Below are positions 57,997 through 64,000 of a stretch of 64,000 nt of DNA, one piece after another. Within the stretch, counting starts at the first letter, position 1; each line of letters starts with the position of its first letter. Below the pieces are notes generated by a model. It saw only the letters and a program-made list of their open reading frames with translations, was not told the DNA's origin and searched no databases. Source of the stretch: Pyrenopolyporus hunteri (lineage: Eukaryota > Ascomycota > Sordariomycetes > Xylariales > Hypoxylaceae); contig CADCXC010000004.1 of NCBI GenBank assembly GCA_902806595.1, positions 3,100,001-3,164,000 of the forward strand, in the 5' to 3' direction. The translations under genes and the position numbers were made by a program.

Positions 57997-59313
57997 CTAT
58001 GCTTCCTTGCCCTTCTTATCTCTCCGCTTGCCCATATTTCGTGCCCGAGGAACCACAACCCATTTATTGGGGTTGTTCTTCCTGCGTGTCTTGTAGCCAC
58101 CTTTGGACTAAGATTATGAGTTAGCAGTTGAGTAATAGATATTTCAGGCGGATGAACGAGTCGTACCGGTGTGCCCCAAGGACTTGTTGGGTGCCGATTA
58201 CCCTTCGATTTACCGCGACCACCACCGTGAGGGTGATCCACTAGAGATCTGTAGTTAGTTCATGTCTAGCATCGATCCTAATCAGGCGTCCACCATACCT
58301 TTGTTCATTGCTACACCACGGACCGTTGGCCTGATATTCAGCCACCGACTCCTACCAGCCTTACCAAGCTGTCGATAATGGTGATGAGGGTTGCTTGAGA
58401 TGCCGACGGTTGCGCAGGCATCCTTGCTGACTCTCCGAACCTCTCCACTTTGCAGCCTAACGTTGACATATTTACCGGTTACAACCTTTACACCGTCATC
58501 TCTCACCTCTTCCTCTTTACTCTCAACCACCGCGAAGGTACCCGCACTCCGGCAGAAAACCGCACCTCCCTTCGGATGTGAGCCGACATTATACACTGGC
58601 ATACCAACAGGGATGAGATGCAGCGGTAGGCAATTTCCGCGGTGCGCTGTCTTAGCGGCCAAGATACCAGGGTCAATGACTCCGCCCATGCTATCGAGAA
58701 GGTCCTGGGGGATGCCCGCTCGGTAGCTTTGCACCACGTCTCCGGCCCTCATACCTTCGGCCGCTATAATATACGTCTTCTTGCCGGTTGCTTCCTCGTT
58801 GAGCAGCGCGATATGCGCGCTACGGTTCGGGTCGTACTCGATCCGTTCGACGAGATGGGGACCAGAGATCCAGCGGTGGAAATCCACCGTTCTTATCCTC
58901 CGCTTAGCGCCTCCACCGCGATGCCGGACCGTGACACGCCCATTATTGTTACGGCCGCCCTTTGCCATGCCCTTCTTGGGGAAGGTCAATGGGAGGAAGG
59001 GCCTGCCTTTCCATAAGTGATCGTTGATGGGCCGTTTCAGGTGTCGCAGGCCGGGTGTCCTTGGCTTATAGGTACGCAGGATCACCGTCGACTCTTTTTC
59101 GGGCCTGGGCGTGGACACTTTATGCTCTCTCGCGGGCCCAGGAGGGGCATGCTCATTCTTGGGGATCGAGGGCAGACGGTCGACAGCGGGATCGGGAGGG
59201 GGAGCCGCCTCGCGAACCGTCGCATAGCTTCGGAGGGCGAGACTCGAAGAGCTTTGGCAGCCGGCCAGCACCCTCCGAGCCGAGACGGACAATATCCGCG
59301 GCTGTAGCATCAT
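57997..59313 (-). CDS. rml2: mitochondrial large-subunit ribosomal protein uL2m
   Basis: Mitochondrial counterpart of bacterial L2, next to the peptidyl transferase centre. Exons 58299-59313, 58167-58240 and 57997-58107 encode 399 residues. The N-terminus is a presequence (MMLQPRILSVSARRVLAGC, rich in Arg, Ser and Ala, no acids), followed by a Pro-rich linker. L2 motifs follow: LRTYKPRTPGLRHLKRP, GRNNNGRVTVRHRGGGAKRRIR, VERIEYDPNRSAHIAL, GNCLPLHLIPVG and MPVYNVGSHPKGGA. The universally conserved VDHPHGGGRGKSKGNRHPTSPWG is carried by the 74-nt second exon, and KWVVVPRARNMGKRRDKK closes the protein. Introns are 58 and 59 nt. The extended N-terminus and the presequence argue for the mitochondrial rather than the cytosolic homologue. 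Confidence 0.95.
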
Positions 59314-61182
59314 ATCAGCTCAAGGCCAGCAGCGGCGTATATGTCAATTGACGCACGCCCGGCCAAGGAGAGCTAGCGCAGCCTTATTGAAGGTAAGGAG
59401 GGCAAGGAGGGGAAGGAGGGTAAAGAGGATAAGGTATAGAATGATAGGTAGAAATCGAAGCTATCCTGGCGTTCAAATTCTTCCGATGTCAAGGGCCGAG
59501 TCTTGGCACGACGCTTAATGTGGGATTCAATTGGGATTCCGCTGATTTACCGAGCTTTTGCCGTGATTGAGGCTGACGGAAGGTGGATTAGGTAAGGAGA
59601 TGCGGCTGAATCTGAGAATTGGCAATGGTACTGTGGTGAATGGTAATGTTGAGCCACATCCCGAGCCACCAGTTCCGTGCGGGACCCTTCTAGATCCCTG
59701 CAAACACGGGATCACGTCAGCGGATTGGTCGAGAAGGAGACAGCCCTCTAGGTTGGTGCGGCTGGGCCAATAAATTCACCGTTGCCCCGCGGTTGCCTCT
59801 GTTGATTAAAGCTGGTAGTGGAGCCAGTCACGTATCCAAGGAAAAAAAAGAAGCAAATGCGGGACCGCAACAACCGTCGCCTGGTGGCTGACCCAGTGTC
59901 TTGTACTCTTGTACCGTGTGGGATTTCCAGATCGCGTCGTGCAGGCGATGGAGCTCCCGCAATTCTTCACCTAACGTGAACCTTACATATGTACCTTCCC
60001 AGCACCGACCTTTCTCTCTCTTTTTCCTACCTACCTCATACATCATCATATCTTCCTTTACCCAACCCTCCCGATTCACCTCGCGACTCCACGAGTTTCT
60101 CTACTTAACCCTCCATCATCCGGTCTTTATTTTCCCGTTCTCCATTCTCAGAACGCGCAATCGGGACTCGGATTCTAAATCATCATCCGCCTCCCTCCCT
60201 TGAGAATACACACATCCAATTGTCGATTCACCACTAGTTTCGGTGAGAGAGCAATAGCTCCGTCAATATCGCCAACCCTAAACATCAATTGACTTTCGGT
60301 GGCTTGAGCCGGATCACGCGTCTTCAAGGGCTCCCACAGTCCTCAGGTACATCCACAAAGTACCTTAGGTAATCGGGGTCCACCAGAGCTAGGAGGGCAT
60401 AATACATAAACCATAAGCAACAACAAGCTCAAGCAGGGGATTGTACCTTTCCCTTGAAGCTGCCAGCTGCCTTGATACCCCCCCTCCCCCAAATTCGCGC
60501 TAAGGAACCGTGTAAGTTGCTACGTGCAAACACATCCCTCACGTCAAGGTACAGTACCTCCACTTTCTTTCTCGCTTTCCCGAAAAAATACCCACTGCTA
60601 CCCCCAAAACCAAACATTGGCCGAACTCTTCAAAAACATCACTGCTGCTCCTCCATCTAACCCATCAACAACATCTAAACAAACTCACCTACATACCTCC
60701 CTTCCTATCCCAATTACCTCTTCTTTTCCCTTCTCTTCCCTCACTCTCTCTACCTTCCCTCTGCCTTTCCTCTACCTTCGTCTTCAATCACGCCTCCAGC
60801 CACGCCGCCGAGGAATATCTTCTACAAGCATCGCGTCTCGTTTCACCTCTAAAGTTCGCGGGTATATCTTACCTTGCACCGTCCAGCGCTTGCATAGAGC
60901 TTGTTAGCCTATACACTCTTCCCCACTAGCCCAATTGCTTTTGAGTATGGCTTTGCTCTTTCACCTTTTCTCTCTTCATGACGAATTCTACCTTTCGTCA
61001 TTCGCGTATATCGCCCAATCATCTTAGACAGCGAACTACGCGTGTTTTGTCGGATGCTACGACAGCGCTCCCCATCTACCCTATATCTCAACTCTAGCAA
61101 CCATTGATGTATTCGAGTTATAACTAACCTTTGTCGCAGTCGAATCGTATTTTGTAGTCGAGCGACTTAAATAACCTACAAG
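59314..61182. other. 1.9-kb divergent region between uL2m and cyclin B, pyrimidine-rich
   Basis: The first 100-150 bases should hold the uL2m promoter; GGTAAGGAGGGCAAGGAGG-type purine repeats lie at about 59390-59432. From about 59990 to 60800 the plus strand is strongly CT-rich (CCTTTCTCTCTCTTTTTCC near 60007, TTCCCTTCTCTTCCCTCACTCTC near 60723), as in long fungal promoters and leaders. Cyclin B transcription may start well upstream. Several overlapping frames of 60-127 codons here are products of the skewed composition. Confidence 0.5.
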
Positions 61183-62892
61183 ATGCCTCCGGTAAGTCTA
61201 GCTCCTGCTAATCCCTGTACATCATAACTCTTCAACCCGCTTCCCTGGCTGGGATTGGTACCGTACCGCGTTATTCAGCACCATCTGACCTAATGGTTAT
61301 AGGGACGTGCTGTCAGGCAGCGAGTTGCCACCAATGAAAATGATGAGAATGCTACGCGCATGACGCGTGCAAAGGCTGCGGCCCTCGACCTCGATGTCAC
61401 ATCCCAACAGCCGAAGCAGGCTCTCCAAACCAAGAAATCCGCAGTCAATGCGAACCCTACCGCCCAACGAAAGCGCGCCGCCCTCGGTGATGTCAGTAAT
61501 GTCGGAAAAGGCGAGGTGGCCGAAGGCAAGAAGTCCACCGCCACGGGTAAGGTTGGTCTAGTCTCTAAGGCAGCACAACCCACCGGCATTCAGAAGAGCC
61601 ACGCTCGCGCTACATCAACCCGCTCTGCCCTAACTACAAAGGACGCGAAAAAGCCCGAGGTGAAACGCGCAGGATCCGGCTCTGGCGCCATCGGTGCTTC
61701 TCATAAGAGAAAGGTCACTTCAACGACCGTTAAGCAAGATGTGCTTTCAGAGGATGAGCCAGTTCGCAAGAAGGCTCATACCGTAGAAAACCAGCCCCCG
61801 AAGGCCGAGCGCTTGGATGCTAAGCCGACGAAAGCGGACGCCACCACTGAGAAGGCCTCTCGGGAGGAGCAAGACGCGCTTAAGCAAGAAGTGGGTATTG
61901 TCCTCCCCGAAGGCGTCAAGGACCTAGAGGAGGAAGGCCTAGACGATCCTCTTATGGCGGCTGAGTACGCCCATGAGATCTTCGAATACCTCCGAGACCT
62001 CGAGTGCAAGTCGGTGCCTAACCCGCAATATATCGTACACCAAGACGAGCTTGAGTGGAAGACGCGAAGCATCCTCGTGGACTGGATGATTGAGGTCCAC
62101 ACTAGATTCCATCTCCTTCCTGAAACCCTCTTCCTTGCGATCAACATCATCGACCGCTTCCTATCTCAGAAGGTGGTCCAGCTCGATCGAGTGCAGCTCG
62201 TGGGCATTACAGCGATGTTCATTGCGGCAAAATACGAAGAAGTCCTTTCACCTCACGTTAGTAACTATAGAATGGTGTCGGACGACGGCTTCAGTGATGC
62301 AGAGATCCTTAGCGCGGAACGATTCATCCTAGAGACCCTGAACTATGATTTGAGTTATCCGAATCCTATGAACTTCCTTCGCCGCATCTCGAAGGCAGAT
62401 GATTACGACATCCAATCGCGAACCATAGGCAAGTTCCTCATGGAGATCAGTATCGTCGACTATCGATTTATGGCATATCGTCCTAGCCACGTCGCTGCTG
62501 CTGCCATGTACCTTGCTCGAATGATCCTCGACCGCGGTGAATGGGTGAGTCCTTCTGTTACGACGAGCAGCATTTTTGGGCCATTTCTAACATCTCCTAG
62601 GATCCTACTATTGCATACTACGCCGGTTATACAGAAGAGGAGATTGAGCCGGTCTTCGAGCTCATGGTAGACTACTTGGCGCGTCCTATCTGTCACGAAG
62701 CCTTCTATAAGAAGTATGCTAGCAAGAAGTTCATGAAAGGTATTTGATCCCAAATGGTATTTTTTTTATATCTCTCACTAACGGCCCCTAGCTTCGTTGA
62801 TCACCCGCCAATGGGCCAAGAAGAACGCACCCATCTTCGGTATCACGGACACGAAGATGTCGGTGGACGACCTCTCGTCGCTAGATTATTGA
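61183..62892 (+). CDS. G2/M B-type cyclin (NimE/Clb family)
   Basis: Activating subunit of Cdc2/Cdk1 at mitosis. Exons 61183-61191, 61303-62544, 62601-62739 and 62792-62892 encode 496 residues. Exon 1 holds only ATG CCT CCG before a GTAAGT donor; the 111-nt intron ends at TTATAG and the frame resumes GRAVRQRVATNENDENATR. The destruction box RAALGDVSN lies near residue 45. The cyclin N-box starts near 215 (EYAHEIFEYLRDLE, then RSILVDWMIEVHTRF, LPETLFLAINIIDRFLS, GITAMFIAAKYEEV), followed by the C-terminal cyclin fold with FLMEISIVDYRFM and HVAAAAMYLAR. KWAKKNAP-like RQWAKKNAPIFG closes the protein. The first 210 residues are Lys-rich and disordered, as usual. Confidence 0.95.
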
Positions 62893-64000
62893 TCCACCTA
62901 CCATTCGCACACCACATAATATTCCTACGTTAAGAGTCTTCTTGAGTGTCAGGATACTCAAGGTCTCGTTGGATGGTGGCCTTACGATAACTTGCATGAC
63001 GTTCGGCCACATGACTCGCATATTCTCGGTTCTGAATCGTCCTACTTGAGACGATCTAGGCATCTAGTTTTCCATGCTCGGGGAGCAGTTGACTTCCCAA
63101 CAACGCATGGAGGTACCCGGTTATACCAGATTTCCCGGGGTTTCGGTAGCATACATCTACGTTTGTTCGTCGCTACCGGTCTCATTTTTTCTTTTTGCCG
63201 TGTGCTAGACACACAACACTGCAGTAAAAGGTGTCGGGGCGTCTAGAGCTGGTGGCGTTTCGCCTTAGGTAATTTTACGAATCCTCTACGTCCCGACGCT
63301 GCTTTGTCCCAGAAGCCGCCGTAAGGTTCTACTCAAGTCCTAAGTAGCCTTGGTCTCAGCTTCACCAAGTTTTATCCACCCAGCCTACTAAGCTTCTCGG
63401 AGAAGCTTTGGTAAATGAATCCGTGGATACCTGAAGCTGGGCACTGGCGAGTGGTGGGATGCCTTACAAAATTGTACATATTATTTGTTAACAAGTCGCG
63501 GATTAGAACAGGGCAGGGACAAGGGCACGGTCGGCAGTCAGAGTTGCGTTGCATTAATCGAGGTTTCATTGAGGTTATGACTAGCTGAGCATGCTTTTTT
63601 TTTCTCAAGAGTTTCGCGTCTACTTTGATATCGTTACGTGTTTATTTGAGCAGTTGAATGTATTGCCGAGACTCGAGTTGTGAAGCGACGTTTCCTATTC
63701 TTGCAGCGGCATTGGCCGAGATGATTCTACTTTCAATAATCGTTCCTAGACCAGGTACCTTACCTATCCCCAACTAACGAAGCCAAATAGGCAGCTCGAG
63801 TAAAAGCCACCCGGCTATCTACGCCCCATTCCCCCTTTTCAGCCGATTACTCCCAAGCACTTTTGTAAGCAGCCTAACCACTCCCACAGGTCCTCATTAC
63901 TTCTCCCAGTCCGCCGGATACGCCGCCCGCCCCTCGAGGGCCCGCGCTCGCGCCGTGGGCCCAAGTTCTGCTCCGCCGGTAGCCGTTTTGCGTTTCTACG
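62893..64000. other. intergenic region to the window edge
   Basis: Holds the cyclin B terminator. No exon-like segment with recognisable protein motifs was seen on either strand. ACCAGGTACCTTACCTAT occurs near 63752. The last 200 bases become GC-rich (CGCCCGCCCCTCGAGGGCCCGCGC at about 63924-63948), which may mark the approach to another gene. Confidence 0.45.

Noticed and set aside
59901..60907. Several overlapping frames of 60-127 codons upstream of cyclin B
   Set aside because: All come from strongly CT-rich DNA and translate to Ser/Pro/Phe/Leu-rich strings; more likely promoter or leader.
1..64000. CRISPR arrays, integrated viruses, insertion sequences, rRNA genes
   Set aside because: No regularly spaced repeats with unique spacers, no transposase, integrase or reverse transcriptase motifs, and no rRNA core sequences were seen.

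Overview
The window is nuclear DNA of a filamentous ascomycete (Pezizomycotina), most likely a sordariomycete. Coding regions are interrupted by short introns (about 50-130 nt) with GTRNGT-type donors, CTAAC/CTAAT branch sites and YAG acceptors. Genes are spaced by 0.6-10 kb, and the protein set is typical of this group: a CE4 chitin deacetylase with CBM18 modules, a fungal acetate kinase, a Zn2Cys6 regulator and a DUF3824 protein. Intergenic DNA from about 10 kb onward is full of ACCTACCT/TAGGTACCTA sequence. Genus and species cannot be read from the sequence.

Layout. 1-492 is the 3' end of an unidentified gene. 493-5123 is gene-free. 5124-6371 is acetate kinase. 8791-9618 (-) is a two-finger C2H2 regulator resembling the FlbC group, followed by a 9.8-kb gene-free, repeat-rich stretch on its 5' side. 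19411-21358 (-) is Prp31 and 21960-23984 (+) is Clf1, two splicing factors divergently arranged over 601 bp. 27170-29326 (-) is a DUF3824 protein. 31520-34109 (-) is a seven-exon gene that appears to fuse a glutamine-rich, putative nuclear N-terminus to a complete glutathione S-transferase with a Cys-Pro-Phe active site. 35954-38993 (-) is a seven-exon Zn2Cys6 transcription factor. 40925-42301 (-) is the THO subunit Tex1/THOC3, divergent from RIC1 at 43101-46507 (+). 47437-48818 (+) is the casein kinase 2 regulatory subunit. 50924-52301 (-) is a PAP2-family lipid phosphatase. 55428-56960 (+) is a three-CBM18 chitin deacetylase. 57997-59313 (-) is mitochondrial ribosomal protein uL2m. 61183-62892 (+) is a B-type cyclin with a 9-nt first coding exon.

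Exon structures were assembled by eye. Each junction was placed where a donor, an acceptor and an unbroken reading frame agreed, and every total length is divisible by three. There is no operon-like cluster, but mRNA metabolism is well represented (Prp31, Clf1, Tex1).

The observation most worth testing is the GST fusion at 31520-34109. Next are the strongly over-represented intergenic palindrome TAGGTACCTA and the in-frame tandem splice donor in the chitin deacetylase. No rRNA, convincing tRNA, CRISPR array or intact transposon was found.
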